From positions 1-37,977 of the forward strand of contig CADBXV010000007.1 in assembly GCA_902798645.1 (NCBI GenBank): a stretch of 37,977 nucleotides of DNA, read 5' to 3'. Of the stretch, positions 1-7,049 are shown in pieces. The notes below the pieces were generated by a model that saw nothing but the letters and a program-made list of their open reading frames with translations, had not been told where the DNA came from and did not search any database. Within the stretch, counting starts at the first letter, position 1. The number at the start of each line of letters is the position of its first letter. This DNA comes from an uncultured bacterium (lineage in GTDB: Bacteria > Cyanobacteriota > Vampirovibrionia > Gastranaerophilales > Gastranaerophilaceae). A program made the position numbers and the translations under genes.

Positions 1-98
1 GGTGTGTGAGAGTCAGGCTAGGTGCGGGATAGCACGTAGCCTGACTCGAAACCGTTCCCCAGAGTTTGCAGGGAAAATTTTAATTTTTCCGCAAACTC
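1..98. other. Structured element with two strong hairpins, possibly the end of an RNA gene
   Basis: Two stable hairpins lie side by side at the cut left edge. The first pairs 10-20 with 37-47 (11 bp, perfect) and has an inner GTGC/GCAC stem at 22-25 and 32-35. The second pairs 62-69 with 91-98 and 72-77 with 85-90, separated by a two-base bulge. Neither is followed by a clear T-run on either strand, so simple terminators are unlikely. I could not match it to SRP, tmRNA, RNase P, 6S or 5S RNA. It may be the 3' end of a structured RNA that starts outside the window, or part of a mobile element. Confidence 0.35.
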
Positions 99-133
99 AA
101 TGTTTAATATTGTACAGTTTATATATTTAACAT

Positions 134-154
134 GTAGGTCAGGTGAAACCAGAC
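134..154. repeat. Short REP-like hairpin, GGTGAAACC family
   Basis: An imperfect hairpin: GTC at 138-140 and GGT at 142-144 pair with ACC at 148-150 and GAC at 152-154, around a GAA loop with one A-A mismatch. The GTAGGT start and GGTGAAACC core recur in a perfect version at 35731-35750 upstream of leuD. This suggests a dispersed intergenic repeat family. Confidence 0.5.
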
Positions 155-208
155 AATAATATTGTATTTAATCGTATTAAAAACTGTTTAATTTTGTATT
201 ATTTACCA

Positions 209-487
209 CTACACAGTATGCATTTTTTCAAAAATACCTTTTTTCTGAACCCAAATCTCTACTTCTATTCTGTTTCCTTCTTCTATAAGTATATTCTTTA
301 ATTCCTTAAAATTAACATCTGATTTTTCTATATCACAAAGCATAAACATTACAAAATGACCTTGCATCAATGTTTGTTTAATATCTTCTATATTGACCTT
401 ATATTTAGCTAAAATATTTGCAATATTAGCTACAATTCCAACTTTATCAGTTCCCGATACTGTTATTATAATTTTATTATCATCCAT
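209..487 (-). CDS. ACT-domain regulatory protein (UPF0237-like)
   Basis: A 92-residue protein made of one ACT domain. It begins with a beta strand ending in SGTDKVGIVANIANILAKY, the usual ligand-binding loop and first helix, followed by an alternating beta-alpha pattern. Stand-alone ACT proteins of this size are thought to bind small ligands such as amino acids and act as regulators or sensors; the ligand here is unknown. The ATG at 487 follows a GGAG ribosome-binding site about eight bases upstream. The gene has its own good promoter at 595-623 and a hairpin in the leader. No partner gene is next to it. I am confident of the domain but not of the role. Confidence 0.85.
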   Translation of the reverse strand: MDDNKIIITVSGTDKVGIVANIANILAKYKVNIEDIKQTLMQGHFVMFMLCDIEKSDVNFKELKNILIEEGNRIEVEIWVQKKGIFEKMHTV

Positions 488-530
488 ATTTTATTCTCCA
501 TATCCCTTTCCAATCAGGAAAAGAAAAAGT

Positions 531-567
531 TTTAAATAAAAGAAAGTCTTGCAATGTGTGCAAGACT
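531..567 (-). terminator. Hairpin with T-rich tail in the leader of the ACT gene
   Basis: A perfect 9-bp stem (545-553 with 559-567, loop ATGTG) is followed on the minus strand by a T-rich run at about 531-544. It could terminate transcripts of the four-cysteine gene at 682-897. It also lies downstream of the promoter at 595-623, so transcripts of the ACT gene must read through it. Confidence 0.6.
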
Positions 568-594
568 CAAAAATATACATTTACCCCACTTACT

Positions 595-623
595 TTATAT
601 CATATAATGAGCATGATTGTCAA
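595..623 (-). promoter_or_regulatory. Sigma-70 type promoter for the ACT-domain gene
   Basis: On the minus strand a perfect TTGACA (618-623) is separated by 17 bases from ATATAA (595-600); an 18-base reading gives TATAAA. Transcription would start near 588, giving a leader of about 100 bases that contains the hairpin at 545-567. Confidence 0.65.
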
Positions 624-681
624 GTATCCAAAATATAAATTTAAGATACATAAAGTAAGTAAAAATTTTCTTTAGTATAAA

Positions 682-897
682 CTAGTCTATAACTTGCGGT
701 AAATCGACGTTAGGAGCGCCAATAGTACGAACAAGTTCAAGAACTGCTGCTTTCATTTGACATTTTTGAGCTGTTGCGGAGAAAAAGTCACTATAAAAGC
801 AACCATCACAAACACAACCTCTTTTATAACATTCTAATGCTGTCGGAGTCCACCTTTTTACGGCAATTGCTCTTCCCATATCACGACTCTTAAACAC
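682..897 (-). CDS. Small four-cysteine protein, family shared with 28697-28906
   Basis: A 71-residue protein of unknown function. A Trp-Thr pair is followed by ECYK, then cysteines in the order C23-x6-C30-x2-C33-x12-C46-x-M, plus an extra C28. The same pattern (WT..A.ECYK, then C-x6-C-x2-C-x10-C-x-M) occurs in the protein at 28697-28906, so the two are paralogues. Four conserved cysteines suggest a metal site (zinc or iron-sulfur), which is inference. The start is GTG at 897, placed six bases after a strong GGAGG. There is no signal peptide, so it is likely cytoplasmic. It sits alone, followed by the hairpin at 545-567. Confidence 0.75.
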   Translation of the reverse strand: MFKSRDMGRAIAVKRWTPTALECYKRGCVCDGCFYSDFFSATAQKCQMKAAVLELVRTIGAPNVDLPQVID

Positions 898-1297
898 TTA
901 TATCCTCCAAAAATATTTTTAAAATTTTAATCTTAAATTCATTCAAAAAGTAATCAACTTTTTGTTAATGTAATTAAGAACTATTCCCCAAATGCTCTCA
1001 ACCCATATTATTATTATATAAGTTGAGAATACATTTACAAGACAATATTATACAATTGTTAAGTTTTTTTAAATAGTATTTAAATAGTTTATTTTATTGA
1101 TTTTCAAAAATTAGAAATACCGAAAATAGCTATAATTATTGTAATTAAGAAATAAAAATTACGAAAATACATGTTATTTACATGTTTACCATGTTTTTAT
1201 AAAAAGTAAAGATTTGTAACGAAGTAAGGATGTATATATATTTATATGTCAATTTAGTTTTAAATAAAGACTTTATATTAATAGGGATATTTGGGAT
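898..1297. other. 400-base AT-rich divergent intergenic region
   Basis: No ORF that I can support. It separates two divergent genes and should hold both promoters. A 12-base word, TGTAATTAAGAA, occurs twice (969-980 and 1140-1151). ACATGT palindromes cluster near 1168-1190. The 11-mer GATTTGTAACG at 1211-1221 recurs inverted upstream of dnaN (34421-34431). The plus-strand promoter is listed separately. Confidence 0.6.
1214..1242 (+). promoter_or_regulatory. Candidate promoter for the aromatic-rich protein gene
   Basis: TTGTAA (1214-1219), a 17-base spacer and TATATT (1237-1242), about 50 bases upstream of the ATG at 1298. The same -35 hexamer and spacing occur upstream of dnaN. The region is very AT-rich, so chance matches are possible. 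Confidence 0.4.
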
Positions 1298-2071
1298 ATG
1301 TTTAATTTTTTTAGCAATAGTTTAAATTTTCCGTTTGGGATGAGCAATTGGTTCATGCCAAATTGGTGCATCCCTAATTTTTATTCAATGTTTCAATTCC
1401 CAAGTATAAATTATTTTACAAATTTTTCTGTTTTTAATAACTGGAAAATAAATACAGGCTGGTATGATAATATGCAAAGATATATATATCCCAATTATTC
1501 TTTGTTTGGCATAAACGGTGAAGAACAACGTGTAAAAAGCGTAAAAAGTGTAAAAATATATTCAAGTAATAAATCATCTGATAAAGTAAGATTATCTGAA
1601 AGAGTTAAATACAATGATACAAGAAATAATGCAGGAAAAATTGATAATTCATACATATTGCTATCCCAAAAACAAGCAGAAGAAAAAGCAAAGAATGACA
1701 GTAATTTAGAATTGTTGAAAGGAGGTAAAAATTGGTCCGTTTTGGAAAAATCTTTCTTGACGGATATACCTTATGCAAAAAAAGGAACAGGTGCAATTCT
1801 TGACAAAGTTGCAAACATGATAGGAGAAGAGCTCATAATAACCTCGGCTCTTGGTACAGGTGAAGCCGGAAATCCACATCAAAAAAGCGGTTATGCAAGT
1901 CACCACAATGCAGAAAATCCAAAGTTGGATATAAGAACAACAGGTAACGGTAATAAATTGGCTGAAAAATTGCGTTCTACAGGATATTTTAGTCGTGTAT
2001 CAGTTGAAAAAGATCATTTGGATGTACAAATAGATTCTTCAAAATATAAGGATTTTGAAGCAACTGCATAA
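1298..2071 (+). CDS. Aromatic-rich protein with possible M15-like peptidase C-terminus
   Basis: A 257-residue protein in three parts. Residues 1-70 are very rich in Phe, Asn, Trp, Tyr and Pro and do not form a classical signal peptide. Residues 70-140 are a polar, probably disordered linker. Residues 150-250 look like a compact domain: a strand LIITSA, then SGYASHH (His202, His203), LDI (Asp211) and KDHLDV (His240). An H...D...H order of this kind is used to bind zinc in M15-type peptidoglycan peptidases (VanX/Ply500 fold), but here the spacing is irregular. If the call is right, it would trim cell wall or act on that of another cell. The ATG follows GGGAT. The gene converges on fliN with 16 bases between stops. 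Function is uncertain. Confidence 0.6.
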   Translation: MFNFFSNSLNFPFGMSNWFMPNWCIPNFYSMFQFPSINYFTNFSVFNNWKINTGWYDNMQRYIYPNYSLFGINGEEQRVKSVKSVKIYSSNKSSDKVRLSERVKYNDTRNNAGKIDNSYILLSQKQAEEKAKNDSNLELLKGGKNWSVLEKSFLTDIPYAKKGTGAILDKVANMIGEELIITSALGTGEAGNPHQKSGYASHHNAENPKLDIRTTGNGNKLAEKLRSTGYFSRVSVEKDHLDVQIDSSKYKDFEATA

Positions 2072-2087
2072 TAACCAAAAATAATAT

Positions 2088-2633
2088 CTAGTCTTCTCTT
2101 GAAGCGCCGTTTATTGTATTAAGACGTTTTACAGGGTCTGTAATATGAGTAATTCTTAAACCAAAATTATCTTCTATAACAACAACTTCACCAAATGCAA
2201 TTAATTTTCCGTTTGCATATAATTCTACAGGTTCACCGGCTGCTTTATTAAGTGTTACAATTGAACCTTTGGTTAATTCTAAAACTTTTTTAATAGGAAG
2301 TTCAGCTTTTCCAAGTTCTACTGATAATTGAAGTTTTACATCAAGAAGTATGTTCAAGTTTTGGTTTTGAGGACCTTGAACTTGATCTAAGTCTTCAAAA
2401 GATGCAAATTGAACAGGTTGAACTGTAACAGTATTCGGATCAGGTTTTTCTTCTTTTTCCGGTTCACTGTTTTCTTTATTAGATGTTTCTTCATCAAAAC
2501 TTTCAAACTCAGCAGGTTGTGACGATACTTCCGCTGTATCATTGGCAGACGTTTCGGATGATTCAGCTGAATCATCATTGCTTGAGTTTTCTTCGTTTAC
2601 TTCTTCATTTATATCTTCATCATCATCAAACAT
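2088..2633 (-). CDS. fliN: Flagellar motor switch protein FliN
   Basis: A 181-residue protein. The C-terminal SpoA domain (about residues 95-172) carries the FliN pattern: LDVKLQLSVELGKAELPIKKVLEL, then KGSIVTLNKAAGEPVELYANG and GLRITHI. FliN forms the bottom of the rotor C-ring with FliM and docks export components. The first 90 residues are acidic and rich in Glu, Ser and Asn, probably disordered. FliN is often only about 100-140 residues, so this is a long N-terminal extension. It is the last gene of fliL-fliM-fliN, 14 bases after fliM. The start ATG is preceded by GAGAGAGG. No terminator is visible before the convergent gene. Confidence 0.93.
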   Translation of the reverse strand: MFDDDEDINEEVNEENSSNDDSAESSETSANDTAEVSSQPAEFESFDEETSNKENSEPEKEEKPDPNTVTVQPVQFASFEDLDQVQGPQNQNLNILLDVKLQLSVELGKAELPIKKVLELTKGSIVTLNKAAGEPVELYANGKLIAFGEVVVIEDNFGLRITHITDPVKRLNTINGASRED

Positions 2634-2647
2634 TTAAAAACCTCTCT

Positions 2648-3622
2648 CTAGAAATAGTTTCTCAATATTTCGTGCATTTCATCATATACATCTGTTATTT
2701 TAACACAAACCTGATTTTTTAATGTTCCGGGTCGTGCAAAGAACTTCTTTTCACCATTAACTTTAACAATCAAATCATCTTGAATTTTATTATCAAGTTT
2801 AATAATATCTCCTTCAGATAACTGCATAAAATCATCCAGAGTAATACTGCAAGTACCAAATTGAACTCTCAAATCAGCTAGTGATAAATTCAATTTTGAT
2901 ATCATTTTCATACGTTCGTCATTTGTTGCAACAAGACCTTTTGTTTGGAAAATATGTTGTGTACTTAAGTGAGTTAAAACAGTTTCTAAAACAGGATATG
3001 GGAAACATAGGCTGAATAAGCCAAAGTGTTTTCCTGCTATTTGAACTTCGAATGTAAGAAGTGCAACAATTTCTCCGGCAGTTGCTATTTGAATTGATTG
3101 ATAATTATCATCTAAGCTGATAAATTTACCGGTTACCGGAACAATTGTATTCCAAGAATCTTCAAGTGATTTTATAATAATATTAATAACTTTTTTAGCC
3201 AAAGCTTTTTCAATATCTGTTAATTCTCTTGATTGAGGATCAATTGCTCCTACACCACCAAGCATTCTGTTAACTATACAAGATATAACTTCGAAACTTA
3301 TACCTAATAAAATTTGACCTGATAAAGGTTCGAATTCAAATACACCGACACTTATCGGAGATGGCATTGAACGAACAAATTCTTCATAAGTAAGCTGGTC
3401 AACAGAAACGATTTCGATTTCTACTCTCATACGTAAATAACCGCTGAGAATAAGTGATATAGCCTTAGAAAATTCTCTGTGAATATCTCTTAAGGCTCTT
3501 AAATTATCTTTTGAAAATTTATCTGGACGTCTGAAGTTATATAGTTTGTAACTTTTATGTTCTTCATTATCTTCAAAATTTTCAACATCTGATGTACTAA
3601 ATACGCTGTTACTTTCTGTCAT
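2648..3622 (-). CDS. fliM: Flagellar motor switch protein FliM
   Basis: A 324-residue FliM with the CheC-like middle domain (about residues 45-235; note GVFEFEPLSGQILLGIS and the GGVG turn) and a C-terminal SpoA domain (about 245-320). FliM links the flagellar rotor to FliG and normally receives phosphorylated CheY through a short N-terminal LSQxEIDALL helix. Here the N-terminus is acidic and Ser/Glu/Asn-rich with no recognisable EIDALL motif, which is unusual. It sits between fliL and fliN on the same strand, six bases after fliL, so co-transcription is very likely. Confidence 0.94.
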   Translation of the reverse strand: MTESNSVFSTSDVENFEDNEEHKSYKLYNFRRPDKFSKDNLRALRDIHREFSKAISLILSGYLRMRVEIEIVSVDQLTYEEFVRSMPSPISVGVFEFEPLSGQILLGISFEVISCIVNRMLGGVGAIDPQSRELTDIEKALAKKVINIIIKSLEDSWNTIVPVTGKFISLDDNYQSIQIATAGEIVALLTFEVQIAGKHFGLFSLCFPYPVLETVLTHLSTQHIFQTKGLVATNDERMKMISKLNLSLADLRVQFGTCSITLDDFMQLSEGDIIKLDNKIQDDLIVKVNGEKKFFARPGTLKNQVCVKITDVYDEMHEILRNYF

Positions 3623-3628
3623 TTTACC

Positions 3629-4219
3629 CTATTGAATAATGAATTGTCCAAAGCTTACTCTAAGGACTTCTCTTTCTCCGCCTAATATTGAATTTATATC
3701 ATTAGTAATTTGTTCTTTTGAGAGTTCTTTCCCTGCCGCAGTAGAAAGTTCTGCTGAAGTTTTACTTGATAAATTTGTAATAACAGCATCTCTGATAGCA
3801 GGTTTGTATTGATTCATTTCCGCTTGAATTGCAGCTAAAGGATCTGCAGCAGGTGCAGCTTCACCATGTCCGTGTCCGCCTCCGCCTTTTGCTTCTTCTT
3901 TAGGAAAATCCGTATCTTTTTTAGTTACTTCTATTGCAACATTAACTTTCAAATATTTTTTGGCATTTTCATCACAAAGATTCAAAATAAAATCTCCGAG
4001 GTCAACAATTATACCCTTTTGAACTTCGTCACTATCAGCATCTTCTTCAGAAAGTTCTTCAGTGTTTAATTGTAAAGTACTCAATTTTTGAGTAATGATA
4101 TTTTCTACAACAACATAATTTATGACAATTGAAACAATAAGCATTATTACGATTGAAGCAATCATCATAATTAAAAACTTGGTCATTTCTTGTTTATTAT
4201 CTTGATCGTTTTCAGCCAT
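3629..4219 (-). CDS. fliL: Flagellar basal body-associated protein FliL
   Basis: A 196-residue FliL. One membrane helix (about residues 14-36, rich in Ile, Met and Val) is followed by a periplasmic FliL domain with the typical DLGDFILNL and KYLKVNVAIEV strands and a C-terminal VLRVSFGQFIIQ. FliL rings surround stator units and help torque generation. A Gly/His/Ala/Pro-rich insert (about residues 112-126, GGGGHGHGEAAPAA) is a flexible loop. I chose ATG 4219 over an upstream in-frame TTG at 4234, because GGGGA lies nine bases before the ATG and the protein then begins MAENDQ. It is the first gene of the fliLMN operon, with a promoter at 4256-4285. Confidence 0.93.
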   Translation of the reverse strand: MAENDQDNKQEMTKFLIMMIASIVIMLIVSIVINYVVVENIITQKLSTLQLNTEELSEEDADSDEVQKGIIVDLGDFILNLCDENAKKYLKVNVAIEVTKKDTDFPKEEAKGGGGHGHGEAAPAADPLAAIQAEMNQYKPAIRDAVITNLSSKTSAELSTAAGKELSKEQITNDINSILGGEREVLRVSFGQFIIQ

Positions 4220-4255
4220 TATTCTTTTCCCCAAAACATATTAATATCCAATCCT

Positions 4256-4285
4256 ATTATAGCAGGATTTTTTTATTTTTGCCAA
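4256..4285 (-). promoter_or_regulatory. Promoter of the fliL-fliM-fliN operon
   Basis: On the minus strand TTGGCA (4280-4285), an 18-base A-rich spacer and a perfect TATAAT (4256-4261), giving a 5' leader of about 30 bases. This is a housekeeping-type promoter, not a sigma-28 or sigma-54 flagellar promoter. The overlapping AATCCT/AGGATT inverted repeat (4250-4268) could be an operator. Confidence 0.65.
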
Positions 4286-4310
4286 GAAAATCATTCTTTT
4301 AGATGATAAG

Positions 4311-4631
4311 TTACTTTATATGTATTTTTATTTCTTCTATTATTTTCAAATACATTTTTAATTCTTCTTCATCTGAATTATTAAGAATATAAAATAATTT
4401 CCTTTTTATAGGACTGGATTTTTCTAAGTTATTTTTAGAAAAGTCTGAAAAATCAATTTTTAATGCATCCATTATTTTTACAAAGTTATCAAATGTAGGA
4501 AAATGTACACCGGATTCAATTCTTGATATTTGTTTTTCATGAATATTAACTAATTCTGCAAGTTTTTCTTGAGTTAAACCGGCAAGTTTGCGATACATTT
4601 TTAAAGTATTGCCTATTTCTTTCTTATTCAT
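4311..4631 (-). CDS. XRE-family helix-turn-helix regulator
   Basis: A 106-residue transcription factor. Residues 6-62 form a Cro/CI-type HTH: the KLAGLTQEKLAELVNI helix pair, recognition helix HEKQISRIESGVHFP, then FDNFVKIMDALKI. The remaining 45 residues are charged and helical and may serve for dimer formation. The ATG is preceded by AAGGAG at good spacing. It is divergent from the broken polysaccharide genes and lies upstream of, but outside, the fliLMN promoter. Its target is unknown. Confidence 0.88.
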   Translation of the reverse strand: MNKKEIGNTLKMYRKLAGLTQEKLAELVNIHEKQISRIESGVHFPTFDNFVKIMDALKIDFSDFSKNNLEKSSPIKRKLFYILNNSDEEELKMYLKIIEEIKIHIK

Positions 4632-4764
4632 TCATTCTCCTTTGTAACATATTATGAAAATTTTCTTATTGTTAAAACAATGAAAAACATTACCTAATCA
4701 GATTGACTTGTAACGTATTTCATGGATGAATTATATTAGTTACTTAGCTAATTTTGAGGTGTAA

Positions 4765-5196
4765 ATGAATCTAAAACGTATAGTAATTTAAGCAGGCGGT
4801 AAGGGAACAAGACTTGAGGGATTAACAAGAAATAAACCAAAATGTTTAGTACCGGTAAATAATTTACCAATAATATTTTATGCATTTCAAAAATTTAAAG
4901 ATGCAGAATTTACGATTATTTCTGATTATAAAACCGAAGTATTAGAAAAATATCTACAAGCTTTTGGAATGCAGTATAATTTCAAAATTGTAAAAGCAGC
5001 AAAAAAAGGTACTATTTCCGGAATAAAAGAAGCAATAAAAGATTTTGGTGACTATGAACCATTTATGATTATGTGGTGTGATTTAATATTATCAGAAGGA
5101 TTTGAAATACCTTTACAAAAAGGAAATTACATTGGTATATCTAAAGATTTTTAATGTCGCTGGTCTTATGTGGATAACAAACATCTGATTATATGA
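4765..5196 (+). pseudogene. Broken sugar nucleotidyltransferase (polysaccharide synthesis)
   Basis: In frame from ATG 4765 (with GAGG before it) the reading is MNLKRIVI-stop-AGGKGTRL, followed by NKPKCLVPVNNLPIIF. This is the nucleotide-binding signature of the NTP-transferase family that makes sugar nucleotides for capsule or LPS. The TAA at 4789-4791 stands where a sense codon before AGG is expected. A second TAA at 5152-5154 falls after GISKDF and is followed in frame by CRWSYVDN, which resembles the KDF-x-CRWSY stretch I associate with this family. A TGA at 5194-5196 then ends the frame. Two nonsense changes and loss of the C-terminal half point to decay. Restart at ATG 4969 would give only a fragment of about 61 residues. 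Confidence 0.8.
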
Positions 5197-5987
5197 CAGC
5201 GGAACGTCACCAAAGTTTTTTGAATGGTTTGATAACTACAGTAAAAGTTAATAATCAGTATGATGATAGTTCAAAAAAAGAAATTAAATTTTTAGGTCAC
5301 ACATTTTCCTGCAGGTCAGAAGAAAATAATTATCGTATATATACATTGTTTGGTAAGGAGATATGCAGAATATCATTACTTAATAAATTTAAAAAAGAAT
5401 TTTTTAAATATTTTAGTGATAATGACGATATTTATATATTAAGAGCAAATAGCGGAGAAGCTTATTTAATTTTGACATACGTAATTGACGCACTAATAAA
5501 GCGTAACGGAAGTAAAAAGCCTTTGATTCTTGCAACACAAAAATATCATGTAGATTTGATAAAAATGATTTGTCCTGATATACCGTATGTATATGCAAAA
5601 AAATTAAGAATCAGATTAGCCGGTGAAAGTTTTAATATTGATAAATATAGATTTTTCTTATTATTTGATAATAAACACTTTAAAAATGTGGAAAACGATA
5701 TAAAATGTAGTACAAAGGGCGAGCATCATTATTTTAAATCTATACTTAATGCATTAGATATGACAAAAGAAGATATTTCAATGCGAAAAATCAAAGTGCC
5801 GAATGAATATGAAAATAGTATGCTAAAAAAAATAAAAAAAACAAATTTGAATATGGAAAAATTTGTATTAATAGCGCCAGAGGCAAAGTCTTGTAAACTA
5901 TATGATGAAGATTTTTGGTGTACTATAATAAATCAATTGCAGAAAATAGGATATGCCCGTAAGAGAGAGAGTAATACTTCTACCTGA
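5193..5987 (+). pseudogene. Truncated glycosyltransferase remnant (GT9-like)
   Basis: A 264-codon open frame with no plausible start and no normal end. The middle resembles a surface-polysaccharide glycosyltransferase: KKEIKFLGHTF near the start, KPLILATQKYHVDLIKMICPD, and VLIAPEAKSCK...EDFWCTIINQLQKIGY, which looks like the nucleotide-sugar side of a GT-B (family 9-like) enzyme. After KIGY the similarity stops and the frame ends in RKRESNTST. In another frame, 5969-6010 reads RVILLPDYKYKKSA-stop, which looks like the tail of a different gene. The first 20 codons also do not fit the family. I read it as a deletion-fused remnant of a glycan locus together with 4765-5196. Confidence 0.65.
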
Positions 5988-6016
5988 TTATAAATACAAA
6001 AAATCAGCGTAGAAAA

Positions 6017-6910
6017 TTATTTCTTTTTATCTGAGTGAATATTGGATAAAATTACGGCACTGATAACAAATACACAACCTGCTATTTCTTTCAAGCTCAA
6101 GGTTTCACCCAGTATAAACGCTCCTCCTATCACAGCAAAGACAGATTCTAAAGAAAAAATTAATGATGCTATAACAGGCAATGTATATTTCTGTCCGTAT
6201 ATTTGAAGTGTGTATGCAACACCGCATGTTAATATTCCTGCATATAAAAGAGGTATTTTGCATGCCACAAGTGATTTTATATTTATTGATTCAAATAATA
6301 AAACTAATATTCCGGATAAAATGCCTACTACAAAAAATTGTAGACACGAAGCCTTAACAGGATTAACCGCTCTTGAATAATAGTTTACAACCATTATATG
6401 TATTGCGTAAAAAAATGCACTTACTAATACTACTAAATCATATATATCAAATCCTGTTCCGGTCTTATAGCAAAGCAGATACAAACCGATAACAGCCAAA
6501 AATACGCTTATTATAACTTCCTTTTTAAGCCTTTCCCCCAAAAGAACTGATAAAATAGGTACAAAAATTATGTATAAAGCCGTAATAAAACCACCTTTTC
6601 CTGCGCTTACATATTGCATGCAATATTGTTGGATTGTCATTGCTGTGAATAAAGCCAAACCGCAAGCTATACCTGCACGCATAAGATTTATATGCTGGAA
6701 ATGTTTTCTTCTCTCCGTTCTGGTATCAGGTTTGGAAACTTTTACCCAAATTATTACCGGTATTAAACTAAGTCCGCCAAGAATACTTCTTACCATATTA
6801 AAAGTAAACGGCCCAATATATTCCATACCTGCTCTTTGGGCAACAAACGAAAGTCCCCAAATTAGTGCTGTTAAAAATAATGCTATATTAGATGTTAGCT
6901 TGTTTTTCAT
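6017..6910 (-). CDS. EamA/DMT-family membrane transporter
   Basis: A 297-residue membrane protein with about ten hydrophobic helices in two EamA repeats. The first begins NIALFLTALIWGLSFVAQ and the second has AFFYAIHIMVVNYYSR; the end, SLESVFAVIGGAFILGETL, is a classic EamA signature. Relatives export amino acids, other metabolites or drugs; the substrate cannot be told. I chose ATG 6910 (MKNKLTS) because it precedes the first membrane segment and GAGGGAGA lies just upstream. The ribosome-binding site is inside the dispersed CCCTCTCCC repeat at 6921-6929. It is the third gene on this strand after mazG and the parvulin. Confidence 0.88.
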   Translation of the reverse strand: MKNKLTSNIALFLTALIWGLSFVAQRAGMEYIGPFTFNMVRSILGGLSLIPVIIWVKVSKPDTRTERRKHFQHINLMRAGIACGLALFTAMTIQQYCMQYVSAGKGGFITALYIIFVPILSVLLGERLKKEVIISVFLAVIGLYLLCYKTGTGFDIYDLVVLVSAFFYAIHIMVVNYYSRAVNPVKASCLQFFVVGILSGILVLLFESINIKSLVACKIPLLYAGILTCGVAYTLQIYGQKYTLPVIASLIFSLESVFAVIGGAFILGETLSLKEIAGCVFVISAVILSNIHSDKKK

Positions 6911-6920
6911 AAATCGTTCT

Positions 6921-7018
6921 CCCTCTCCCAACTTGAGAACAATCTGCAAGCAGAGAATTTAAGCGTAAGCGATATTCATTTAATGCGAGCAGGTCAAGAC
7001 AGGGTTGGGGTGAGGGGG
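6921..7018. repeat. Compound dispersed repeat: CCCTCTCCC...GGGTGAGGGGG with inserted palindrome
   Basis: The left end (6921-6929) and right end (7002-7018, GGGTTGGGGTGAGGGGG) match the halves of the shorter repeat at 7433-7467. Between them sits a second imperfect inverted repeat (6944-6992) bounded by CTGC...GCAG, with related arms GCAGAGAATTTAAG and CATTTAATGCGAGC. It looks like one repeat element inserted into the loop of another. Confidence 0.6.
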
Positions 7019-7049
7019 TACTTCCTTTCATTCTAGTATCTTAGTGCCT

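Noticed and set aside
11..46. Group II intron domain V-like hairpin
   Set aside because: It has a GTGC stem with a purine-rich loop, but lacks the AGC triad position, the two-base bulge and a GNRA tetraloop, and no reverse transcriptase is in the window.
4219..4234. Upstream TTG start for fliL
   Set aside because: The ATG at 4219 has a GGGGA at usable distance and starts MAENDQ; the TTG would overlap that ribosome-binding site.
4789..5154. Reassigned TAA codon (alternative genetic code)
   Set aside because: Many intact genes in the window end at TAA, and only this broken locus has in-frame TAA.
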